64,000 bases of DNA from positions 44,707,544 through 44,771,543 of the forward strand of contig OY979717.1 in the NCBI GenBank assembly GCA_963855995.1, written 5' to 3'. The position numbers and the translations under genes are program-made. The notes under the pieces are model-generated. The model was not told the DNA's origin. It saw only the letters and a list, made by a program, of their open reading frames with translations, and searched no databases. Of the stretch, positions 21,523-34,200 are shown one piece after another. Position 1 is the stretch's first letter. Every line of letters begins with the position of its first letter. Source of the DNA: Muricea muricata (Eukaryota; Cnidaria; Anthozoa; Malacalcyonacea; Plexauridae).

Positions 21523-21980
21523 ATACCTAATAATACATTGTGTGTTTGTCATTCAGCACAACAGTATCGGTTAAAAGCTTAGGGAGTTCTTTTTAATGGT
21601 TTATATAGATTAATACTGTACTGATTAATACTTAATATTATGCCAATATTTGTGCGCAATCGATTTCCGCAGCAAGATTCGTTTAATTAAACGTGGCTTG
21701 TGGCAACTACACCGCAACGTTAGTTGTTACAAAAATTGTCAAATATGACTCATCACATATTAATTTAACATCGTTTATCCTGTTCCAACGCTATGTATAT
21801 TATATAATCTTTAGATTAATGTCGTAATGACCATGTTGCAATTGTTTTAGGATTTACTTTGTCTATTTGAGACTTGAGAACATTCAACCGTACCTTGTGT
21901 GTTTATTTTATTCTGCACGACAGTATATTGGTTAAAGGCTTAGGAAATGTCTTTTCTAATGGTTTATACAGATTAACACT
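21523..21980. repeat. Diverged direct repeats
   Basis: Segments at 21515-21610 and 21882-21980 are diverged direct copies (both with TTGTGTGTTT, then GGTTAAAGGCTTAGG-like and TGGTTTATA.AGATTAA). Confidence 0.5.
21902..21912 (-). other. Candidate polyadenylation signals of the TTLL4-like gene
   Basis: Two overlapping AATAAA hexamers on the minus strand, about 300 bp after the proposed stop codon at 22205. Distance is acceptable for a 3' UTR; not proven. Confidence 0.3.
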
Positions 21981-22204
21981 GAAATGACCATGCTGAAATA
22001 GTTCCGGTGTGAGGTTTGCTACCATCTCGATCAAGTACACGGAATGGACTCGCAGGAGCGCAAGAAATGGTTAAAACGGAGTAAAATAGGAATATGTGTA
22101 CCTCCACAGAATGAAGCGTTAAAGAAACTGCAAGAAAGTGTCGAAAAACAAATGAAGCGACAAGAATAAACGGAAAGAAAATTTCATGTTTACTTACAAG
22201 CAGC

Positions 22205-25200
22205 TCAATTAAAGCAGGGGCAGGGCAGCAAACGGGAAAATTCTGGCGAATACACAACTAGATGGTTGACATTTTGACTGGTATGCTGGACTAAGAGAAA
22301 GCGCCTCTATTAAACCACAGAAGAAGAGAGGTGTCCTATAAAAGTGCTGGGCGTCAAATCCGTGGACAACAAGGGACAGAAACGCAAGCTCCTGCTAACG
22401 GAGGATAGAACAGTATACACAGTTAAACGATCGAAGTTGAAAAATACTGTAGAAGCCAGACAGCATGTTCAAATACCGTTTATTTATATCATATTGTTAT
22501 ATTCTACAAGAAATAAATTATTCTTAACGTTAATCTGTGTGTTAATTTATGCAACCAAAGAAACATTCTAATATTTCGCTTTAAAAATGTATACATTTTC
22601 GTATTCGTCATAACTCCTTTATCCTTCTTTGATTGCTAGCAATGTTTTGGCGCAAAATCCCGAATGATATTATGTAACACGTTAAACACAAAGTCAAACC
22701 CCCGTCTGAAACAGGTTTAGCATGTGTTTCCGGGCAGCAGGGGCGCGCACCTAGTCCACACGGCTGACCTGGTAACTAAAATCTAGGGGTAAGAGCTCCT
22801 GAAAAATGCTGACTAAGTGTTCTATAGCTGGGGGTATTCTACTTAGTAAATATTGCAAAAATTTCATGAACGTTATTTCGGCGACTGTCATTTAGAGGCC
22901 AGCGAAATATCTCCTTCCATAAGAAACACCGTCCTAATTTAGACGACAAATATCTAATGATGCTACAAAAGCGTGTTAATATTACTGACCTAGAGCTGTT
23001 CGACGACCATGCCTTAAGTACTTCTTTGTCCATTCATCTAACAAAATATTTCGATACCTCTGCATTGAAGGAGACAAGAAGAGAAAGTAAATGTGCAAAT
23101 CAACAGTGAACTTGGACGAACAAAAAACCGGAACTTCTAAATTCGCATGGAGTTCACTACAACTACTGATAATATTAACATAGAGTAGCTCGAGATTGAC
23201 ATTGGACTTTGAAATGTTTTGCTCGTACCCAACCCATTGTCGTTACAAAAGAAAAACTATTTATATCTTAATAATAATAAGGCAACTAATATATCAGTCG
23301 GTGCATAATTGATGTAATTACAAGCACAAATATTCAAATAAATGTTCAACTTACAGGTATATCAAAATATTTTAAATATTTCTGAGAGTTTTCCGACGGA
23401 AAAATTCGTTGAAAACATCCTCGCCGACTATTCTAATAAAACAAACGAGTCTTTCGTTGGTGTTATGTCATGATTAAAGTCGGGGTGGGAGTTATCGCTA
23501 CCATGAAGAAGACAGGCTGTGGTCAACCTGATTAAAGAATTATCGGTTGGCGAAAAATTAACATCATTTAGTTAAATTGACTGTATTTTTATGGCAGAAT
23601 TAATTCTCCATTAACCATTTCCGAGAAATAAAACAATATCAAGGCTATGAATAAATTACCCAGAGTCGATTGTACGAAAGGTGGATATGTAGCGCAATCC
23701 ACTGAATAGCCATTTATCAAGATTCAACTTACAAACTGTGCGATTTACCTCATCCTCGGTATCCATCAGAATTTTGATATCTTCAGGAGTTAAAATATCC
23801 AATATACTCGTTTTGATATGCTGAAATAACACCAAAAGAAACAGGTAAAATCATGTCTACAGTACCAATGACTTTGTCACGCAAATATATAAAGCTCTGA
23901 TCATCCTTCCTTTGTAAACAGGGTTGCCAAATAACAAATAAGCTAAATTTTTAAGTTATACCCGTTGTTACTCTGTTTTTTAGACAGCCGGAATGACGGT
24001 TTGGTTTCATTATTCAGGAATACTGGGAATTCTCTTTGTAAAGTCTACGTTTTGCATTCCAATTAATAATTACATGATGGTAACTCCATAGGCTGATAAG
24101 CAGGGTTTAGCAGCAAAAGGAAACTTTTACGCTTCTTCAGACGAGTGAGTTTTCTATGACAAGTTTTCATGAGGCAAGTTTTATTTGCTCGTCTGTACGC
24201 ACCACTTTGCCAAAGTTTTGCATGACAATTACACTTGTTCAAAAGCTAGCATGCCAGCTTTTCAACAAGTTCACTTGTCCTAGAAAAAATTGGCAAAGTA
24301 AAAACTTCTTCGTCTACACAGCCAAAAATGAACAACCATTACAACCTGTTCTGGCAAGGTTGTCAACAATACTTGTTTAGTATTGTTGACAACATTGAAC
24401 AATGTTCAATGCTGTTTTTACCAGGTCAGAACAGGTTGTTTATTTTTGGCTGTGTAAGCCTTATAGTACGTTAGCCAGCGGTGTATTGTAAGGATCCAAC
24501 AACGTTTAAACTTGTCAAAAAAACTTGTCTTAAAAAATTGTTGTGCATACGCACTACAGTTGGCAAGGCAAACTAAACTACTCATAAAAAAAGCTTGTCA
24601 TAGAAAACTAGCTTGCCTGTAAGGGGCTTTAGAAATCGAATATAATTTTAATATGTTGCTGTAATTTGCCACAGTTGTAGTGCAAGAAATATTGATAGAG
24701 TGAATGTATTTATAAGAAAAAAGATGCCTTTAAACCCAAGATTTTTTGCTCCTAGAAATTTGAAAGTAACTTTTAATAGCAGCAATAAAAATAAGGACGA
24801 CGGTTTAACATGTTGAAATAATTCCATGCATGAGTAGCAATGTTACGTCCGTAGGGGGGGGGGGGGTTAGCAAAGTGCTCCACGCATCAAAAACATAACA
24901 ATTGTTGATTTCCAAAGGTGTCCTTTTTTATATACCTACCTCATTGCTGTGATGATTAACATAAAATCCATGCTAAAGAAAAGAAAAGAAATTCAATCTA
25001 TCTTTCAACAGACACTACCCAAGCAGCACACTACAATCTACTGCGTAAGATTATACAATGGAATTCAAACCTTTGCTTTTTGGTCTGGAGTTAAAACCAC
25101 TCTTCCCTTTTCCAATGAAGAAGCACTGACACTAGAGTTACTAAAAGACACCAAATCTACCTTGTTAACTACAGCAAACTTTGCACTTCCACTAGAGTTA

Positions 25201-28200
25201 CTAAAAGACAACAAATCTACCTCGTCGACTTTAAAAAATTTTAGCAGGCAGCTCAGTCGGAGCTTAGATATTTACCTGGTTACGAAGCTAGTTCCATTCT
25301 CAGGAATTCGATATCCTGAAATATTCAGAAGATCTCGAACCATTTGACCCTTAATGCTCATATCCAGTGGCGACGTTGAGTGTAAACTGTAGCAGTATAT
25401 AAAACAGAGACATTATACAAGTGCATTGTTCCTCATGAAACAATCAACCAACATATCAGCCAATCAAACCAACTAACTAAGCAACCAACCAACCAACCAA
25501 CCAACCAACCAACCAACCAACCAGCCAACCAACCCACCCATTTAACCAACAAAAGCAACTAACCCAACCAACGAACCAATCAAACCAACTAACCAATCAA
25601 CCAACCAACCAACCAACCAATCAAACCAACAAACCAACTAACTAACCAATCAACCAACTAACCAATCAACCAACTAACCAACCAACTAACTAACCAACCA
25701 ACTAACCAATCAAACCAATCAACCAACTAACCAACCAACCAGCCAACCAACCAATCAAACCAACTAACCAATCAACAAACTAACCAATCAACCAACTAAC
25801 TAACCAATCAACCAACTAACCAACTAACCAACCAACTAACTAATTAACCAACCAACCAACTATCCAATTAAACCAACTAACCAATCAACCCACTAACCAA
25901 CCAACCAACCAACCAACCAACCAATCAAACCAACCAACCAACCAACTAACCAACCAACCTACCAACCAACTAACCAACCAACCTACCAACCAACTAACCA
26001 ACTAACCAACCAACTAACCAACCAACCAACCAACCAACTAACCAACCAACCAACTAACCAACCAACCAACCCACCCACCCACTTATCCAACCAACAAAAC
26101 CAACTAACCTAGCCAACAAAACCAACCAAACAATCAATGCGTGGCATTACTATAAGGTTTTTAAATAGGCATTACTAAATTGACTTTAAATCTCAGTGCC
26201 TACCTGGGTGAGATATTCACTTCTAGAATCCACGGTTTCAATGTCTCATCTAACATGATGTCAAAACCAAACAACTCATTGCAACAATAACTATGGAGAA
26301 AGAAAATTTCCCAGTGATCGACGCGTATGCAAACCATCAACATAGAGCAACATGATAAATGTTTAAGGTAAACGCGAACTTATTTTCAAACGTTTTAACA
26401 GCTGTGTGGGAGGACAATTATCATTTATAGATCCGGAGCGAGGGGGATTCGGTGAAATATTTCCTGAAGTGATGATATTTCCCGAGGGCTTTAGCCCGAG
26501 GGAAATATCATCACTGAAGGAAATATTTCACCGAATCCCCCGAACGGAGGGTCTATAAATGATATATTATACCGAAAAACTAAAATGTTCATGCAAAATT
26601 TAAAAATGATACACGCGTACTAAACCTTGCCAAGCTTTTATCGAGATTTTCCAATCCTTCTTCGGCTATTTCAAACTCTGCGAAGGCTCGGAAGGCTCGA
26701 ATGGCAAATTTGGTGGATTTTTTTATTTTGGGCGTCTTTTTCGTCCAAAATTCTTTGAATTTCTTCATCTTATTCTGACTTCTTCTGCACATCCCGCCAT
26801 TTTTGTTATTTTAAAGTTCGTGGATCCCACGCTTGCCATGGAATATATTTTGTATTTCATGGCAACACGCGGGACACACGCGTGTTGCCATGAAATACAA
26901 AATATATTCCATGGCACACGCAGTACGCGTGGGAATGAGTGAAATGCAGTGAAAAATTATATTGTCACGTGGTACAAATAGGGTTTTTTGATTGGACAAT
27001 TTAAATTTGAGATATAATATTTTCGTTTATTGCCCGTGAGAATTATTTTGTTCTGATTAAATATCTCTAAATCAATTTCTCGCAGGACTAGTCTTAGCGA
27101 GTAACGCTTCAATCAAAGACCGTCTTGTTACTTATTACAACATAACATAACATAACATAACATAACATAACATAACATAACATAACATAACATAACATAA
27201 CATAACATAACATAACATAACATAACATAACATAACATAACATAACATAACATAACATAACATAACATAACATAACATAACATAACATAACATAACATAA
27301 CATAACATAACATAACATAACATAACATAACATAACATAACATAACATAACATAACATAACATAACATAACATAACATAACATACAAAACATGACATAAC
27401 ATGAAATAACATGACATAACATAACATGACATGACATGACATGACATGACATGACATGACATGACATGACATGACATGACATGACATGACATGACATGAC
27501 ATGACATGACATGACATGACATGACATGACATGACATAACATAACATAACATAACATAACATACTACATCAACGACTGTTTTAAGTAATTCTTATGCGCA
27601 ATACCTGTTCCTAACGTTTTGCTTCATCAGTAAATTGACCGTGGATTCACAGCTGATAAAAAAATTATGAATACAACGAATTTACAACATGATCAATGAT
27701 TCAGACAGTGATAATAGTAAACAATTATTGAATGAGGTCGACCAGGATATGAGGAATTATTAAGACAGAGGTTTTTGTTATCTGCCGAAGCCGAAGGCTG
27801 AAGCAGATAACACAAACCGAGGCCTTAATAATTCCTCGTATCCTGCGAGAACCGAATTCAATTATTGTTTCATTATTTTTTGAAAATATAATATTTTAAA
27901 CTCAGTTTAAACGTTTCTAATAATGGAACAGCATGAAATAGTTCGAAAACTTTAATAAGCCAATCAGACTACGGAAAAAACATTCTTAAAACAATTGTCA
28001 GATTACCACGAAAGGTCGATTAACAAAGGTCAGTCAATATACGACGAAATGAGTCATAATGTCGTATATTTGTTTTCAACCCCAAATTTGCGCAACTACA
28101 AGCGGATATGACGATTTCACCTTTAGCTCTTAACCAATCAAAACTCCTAAAATATTTTCAATAAATGATAATACAGACTAATTAATGAGAGAATAAACTA

Positions 28201-31200
28201 CTCTGCAGTATAATCCATACCTAATGACAGTTTTGACTACAATATCTTTGATACTTTCCCAAATACGCGTCGTATTCACACCCATTCTTTTCAGGTATCC
28301 CCACAAAGCCTTTAAAGACCTTAGAAAAGACAAGACACCATCTCAGGTAACACAATAGTTGGATGAAATTCACCGTGCAAAAAAATAGCGGCATGTCGAT
28401 TTCACCAGAATGCATTGCGGGTAACAAGTAAGAATAGCTGGCAAAAGACGACAAGAAGCAAAGCTAATGGCGACTGAAATTTTAACACTAATGAGAAAAT
28501 AACCTTTTGTCTTCAGACTGTTCTTAAAGACGTTAATTTGCCTTTTTAAACGATTTCAGACGACAATGCATTCTGGTAAAATCGACATCCGCCATCATTT
28601 TTTGCGACGGTGAATTGCCTATGACGATCTGAAATTGGGGGTAAAAATCGTTGCTACGTCTGATTACCTATTCACTGAAGTATCATTGCACAGCAGTGCA
28701 ATCAAGGCATCATGTCATAAAGGATATACTTTGTATCTCTTTTCGCTACCTCGTATATTATTTAACAATAACTGTTATCATTTATAGACCTGAAAAGAGG
28801 TTCAGGGGTGGATCCAGCAGTGTTTTTTTAGGGGGCTGCCGGGTGAGTCGAGTGGCGAAGGCGCGAGGCCCTAGGGGTGGAGTCCGGAGCATTCCCCCCT
28901 GAAAATTTTGAAAATTAGAATCCCAGAAATACCATTTTCTGCAATTTGAACATTGAATTATGAGCTTTAGCTTGACTTAAAAAAAAGGAAAAACCTTTGA
29001 AATTATACCATATTTCTGAGCTAAATATCCAGTGTAATTTTCATGTAAGTACATGCAATATTGAAAAGTTAAAATGGTGACGAATGTGGATTTTTAATAT
29101 AAAACAAGATGCTCTATGGAGCGTTTACTCGCTGGGGTTTGTACTGAAATGATTATGTTAGATATTGATCTGAGCACAGTTTCTATTTACTACGATCTAA
29201 AATACTTCAATATTCAGATTTCAGAACAAAATGATTATCAGGAGTAATAAACATAAACTGGCTAATGATCTGCCCTCTGGCACAACTTGCTTGATTTTCG
29301 TAAATAAGCTATTTTTCAATGACAAGCCTCGACGAGTGGCCTTTAATATAATATAAAACGATTTCTTTGTTTATATTTGAGTGTTTTTGATTGGTGTTTA
29401 ACCGTCTTTTAATTTCTCTTTTCAATATTGAATACTTATAATGATGGGCATTTACTGAGATTATAGTAATACTGATTTTTTGCACCCCCCCCCCCCCCCT
29501 TGCACTCCTGTTGACCAAGGCCAACAGGGGTGCGCACCCCGGTGCACCCCTCCCCTAAATCCACCCCTGAAGAGGTCGATTCGGCAAAATATGATCAGAA
29601 TTCATAATATTTCCCAATAACGAAGACCCAGGGGATAAAATGATAAATATCATCACTCCGTCTCTATTTATCACCAAAAGCCCCCACAAATAAATAAAAT
29701 AGTAAGCGCGGGAAAAAGACATGACTTATTATAGCTGGGTTTCAGTCACGTGATTAAATTAGCGTTTCGTGGTCAATCCAAATGGAAACACAGCTATCGG
29801 ATCGAGTTAATTATTTATTATATGTATTGAACTTGTGTTTAGTAGCAAGTATAAACAAATTTTGACGAAATATGCTCGCTTCCACAGGGTACAAAGCAGA
29901 AATATGTGTAAAGTTGGCTGCGTTGTCTTGTATAAAAGCATTGAGTGAAACTTACCTACGTATATATTCAATTAAATTAATGTAGCACAAATGGACGATT
30001 CCCTTTTTTACACATACATTGGACTTGGAAATATTCATAAGCACAGCTGGAAAGAGCACCCTAAATTTAACAAAATTGTGAAGTTTGGTTGCAAAACATT
30101 GTAAAATATGGAAAATATAGCTCTGTGAAGTTTGCAAATTCTGTATACTTTTGTATCATGCGCGGAGAAGTGGAATCAGAATTCAAAATGTGGCTTCACA
30201 GGGCTATATTTTCCACATTTTACAATATCTTGAAACCAAACTTCACCATTTTTCTAAATTTAAGATGCCCTTTCCAGCTTTGCTAATAAATATTCCTAAT
30301 TCAAAAGTTTATCGAAAAGGGAATGGTCCATTAATGAACCAATGAGATAGTAATGTTTCAATGAAGTGTTATGTAATACCATTTATGTCCTTGACAAGCA
30401 TCTTCGTCGTTATTTGGCGTATATACATCTTCATTCTTCTTATTTATGCTGTAATTTGTCAAGTGCATGAATCGGTTGCCCAAACTCTTACTTGATGTAG
30501 AATACCTGCAACATTACAATAACATAATGCAAAGTATAAAGGCTAGGTATGCGAGATGTTAAGATGGATTTTTCTTTCATGCACTGAACGGATTTGCAGG
30601 ATGCGACAGTACCACTGATGTCTACAATATCAAACTATATATAGCCTCTAACTGATATTTGATAACCATAAAAGCGGCATATTGTAAATACTGGACCAGA
30701 CTTGGAACTGCACTTACACTTTGGACTGGACTATGAATTTTGAACTGGATTTTTGAATAGAGTTAGACTTTCCCGTTCTATTCTCTACCCAATTAGACAT
30801 TCCCACACCCCTGGCTCTTCAAAATATATTTGTAATTTACAATAACATTGTGAATTGAATTTATTTTAAACAGTAAATATTTTTGAAGAACGAAATATGC
30901 ATTGCAGATCGAGAGAAACGAAAGTCTATAATTAATGGCTTGAGAGTCCAAAACCAGTTGTCAGTCGGGTTTATAAGATTTCAATAATAGGATAATATTT
31001 AAATACAAGAAACTATCTCGAATTATGTCTTGAAGTGATTTCAACTATTTTTCTTTCACTTACTTGCAAGTAGCAAAACGAGCAAGGCCATCTTCAAACA
31101 AATAAATGCGTAGAGGATCAAATGATGAAATAAAAACATAAATGCGAAGATCGAACTTCTTGCCATTGATTAGATAGGGCTTGGAAAGATATCTATACAA

Positions 31201-34200
31201 ATCGTTGAAACATTTGCATTGATATACCATCACAAAGGGGATAAAAAGTAGGGCTACACAGCAGTGTAACATCGCCCTATTTTTATGCAATTTACTGGCC
31301 AGAACCTCTAAAATAGACATGCACAGTGGCCTTCCTGTTCATTTCCTTGTATCAGGTAGTATTTGCCTATTTGTGCGAGAGCCGTATATACTTTATCATA
31401 ATTCGTCAACAGAGAACTAACAATACGGGGTGTATGAAAAAAGTAGACAAATCTGAAATCGCTGTCTATTTTGTGAAGTGCCACAATATACGATTTTTTT
31501 TATTAAAATAGATTGTTTTGGTACTTATAATGTAACGTCAAGGTAACGTTTGGTACTTATAATGTAATGTCATGCGACGACAGCAGGCCGGTCGGGACCT
31601 AAGTTTACGCGATCTTGAACGCAATTGCTATGTTAGTAATACCCAGTGTGTATAACGAACACTCATAAAAAGAAATTTTGATATTTTTAACGTGACTGCT
31701 GTCTTATTTTCTACGGTACAAGAGTGCCGTACACTCAAATGACCATTATATCGAACTGGCTAAAATCTCGTGATTCAAGTACTCCAAGCATTGTCCTTCT
31801 GACGCATCGCAGACATATGTCCCCTCTGTTCCCAAGGAGTTCATATTGACAAAAAAATTTCATACATGAAGCCGCTTCGCGAGGTATAGAGCCGTAATTT
31901 CAAAATTGTTTACTTTTTTATACTCCCTGTATACATAAGTCCAACTGCTCTTTGACAAGTTTGAACCTGCATGCGACATTTTAGAGCCCCAACGTTATAC
32001 ATGGGTTTATCAGATTTAATTGTATATCTTCCGTAATCAGTGGCAAATACTGCAATTCCACTACAGGAGTGCGATTTGAGCATTAATCACACCCTCTGTG
32101 AGCTGTAATCGAACCCTTGCCCACAGCTAATGAAAATCACTCTAGTATTTACAACTAGCCAATCAGCATTCAGGATACAAAATATGAATTTATTTTCTTT
32201 TTTGCTGTAAAATTTTTAAAAATGGATGAATTTGAGGGATTTTGAGGATTTTTTCCTCTTTAAAACCGTTTGATTACAGAAGATATATAATTAATAAGTA
32301 ATAGAACGAATCAAGTCGTGCAATTAATGCCAAATCATACTCGTGATTAACAAATCAACCTCCCGCTGGGCGGTAGGTTGATTTTGTAATCACTCGTATG
32401 ATTTTGGCATTAGTTGCACTCCTATTCGTGCTATTACCAGTATTAATTTCGTTCCACTTCAGTTACCTCAAATTCGGTCGAGTGACAGGTATTATATATA
32501 CTTGGGAAAATTAAATATATGTTAACCTCGGCTAATATGTGATCTGTTTATACGAATAAAAATCAAGCAACCTGTACTTGTGAAATATTTCTGTTACATA
32601 AAAAAGGTTTGTTTGAAACTAGTGATGGTTTACTCACTTTTGAACCACGACAGGTCGTTTCTTAGGAATTTGGCCCCATTTATGTATCACCCGTATTCCA
32701 ATACCCCTTGCTGAGGCGGGCTAAATGTTGGAAAAATCAAAATTATATAGTACGAAAGTTTTCATTTACTTTAGCTCAATCTATGGCAGAAAAATGCTCC
32801 TCAGGAAGTGTTAGCCAGTAATGAAGTAAGTTTACCTCATTACCTCACTTTGTAAGAAAAAACAGTATTTACTTGCTCTTATAATAAATATGAAAGCCCA
32901 ACATCCATCTTTTAATAAAGCCATCAAAACAATAAGAAGATAAAATATAAATTTTATTAGTAACGTTTCGACGTATCCTACCGGTTTCAAAATCCACTTC
33001 TGTCTATTTCCTCCTTCCTCCCAAACTCTCTTAAAATTTCGGACGTCTTGTGGCAAGACGAACGTTTGAGGAATAAAACCAAATTCCTGTAAAAGAAACA
33101 CGATTATTTTTTCCCGGTCCGGTTTCCCACTGAATCCTGTAATCTGATTGGCTGACGAGCGGTCCGGTTTTTCCCTACACGGACCGCTCAACCGGACCGC
33201 TAACGGTTTTCCCCAGCGCTTACCATATATGGTTTGTTTTTTACCATTTATGGCAACTTTGTTTCAAATCTCGCGTGTGAAAAATTGAATTGCGTGTACA
33301 AATAATTTTAATTTAAAAATGTTTTCAATAAAAAATTGAAATAGCAAAGCCGCATTGCTTGGAGGTTTATTGTTTTGAGTGAAAAAATAAATCTGTTATT
33401 TACCGGCAGCGTCGGTCCGGATGGCGAGAAACAGTGCCCGACCTCCTATCCGGTAAATAACATATATGTCTTTCATTTATGTTTTCACACATGCTATTGA
33501 AGACTTCGAGGTGACCATTTTACCAGGGGTGGAAAAAATAAGCGAGCACGCGAGCGGCGCTCGCAGGAAAGTTTTCACCAGTCGCAGGAAATTTTTACTC
33601 GGGCTACGTGTTGTAAGATTTGTAATTTGAAATTTTGAAGAAAGACCCATCACACGCGTCTCACTAGGAGCTTGATTTGCCCTTAGTAATTCGCTGGCAG
33701 ATAGCTTTAACAGATTTTTGGCTGATAGCTTTAATTTTTCAGCTACGCCTACGGATTTAGTTATTGTATCTCTCACCTCAACAATGTTTCAAAAGATGTT
33801 CAATGTTCATGCGAAACTTTAACGTTTGTTTGGAGCACTTGAAGAGTTTTTGTGGGTGGTCGCGCATGCGCGGCTAACCACTATGTTATAGCTGAAAAGT
33901 GTCCGGTGGGTATGTCTACAATCTTCGGTCAAGAGTCGGACATAGCGAACATATGCGATCACGCGATCGTTATATCTTTCGGGAAATGTCGTAAAGCACA
34001 GGAATTGCTGAAAAAACCTTTCTTGTTTACAAGGAGCGAGCTTGGTCTGCTTGGAGACTTTTTGACAAATACCGTCGTGTTAAACTGAAGGTAAGTGCCA
34101 TTTTGTCTTTGAAATAATGAGTTTTCTTATTCCAATCGTTGATTGTGTACTCTGATGGAATATTTTGATTTAATTTAAGAGCGTGCGAATAGAATCACAC

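Noticed and set aside
22043..22168. Plus-strand frame starting MDSQERKKWLKRSKIG as a piggyBac-like tail
   Set aside because: A Cys pair lies upstream, but the motif is too short and incomplete, and it overlaps the proposed 3' UTR of the TTLL4-like gene on the other strand.
27109..27562. Three overlapping ~145-codon frames reading MLCYV repeats
   Set aside because: Pure translation of CATAA/CATGA microsatellites; no start context or domain.
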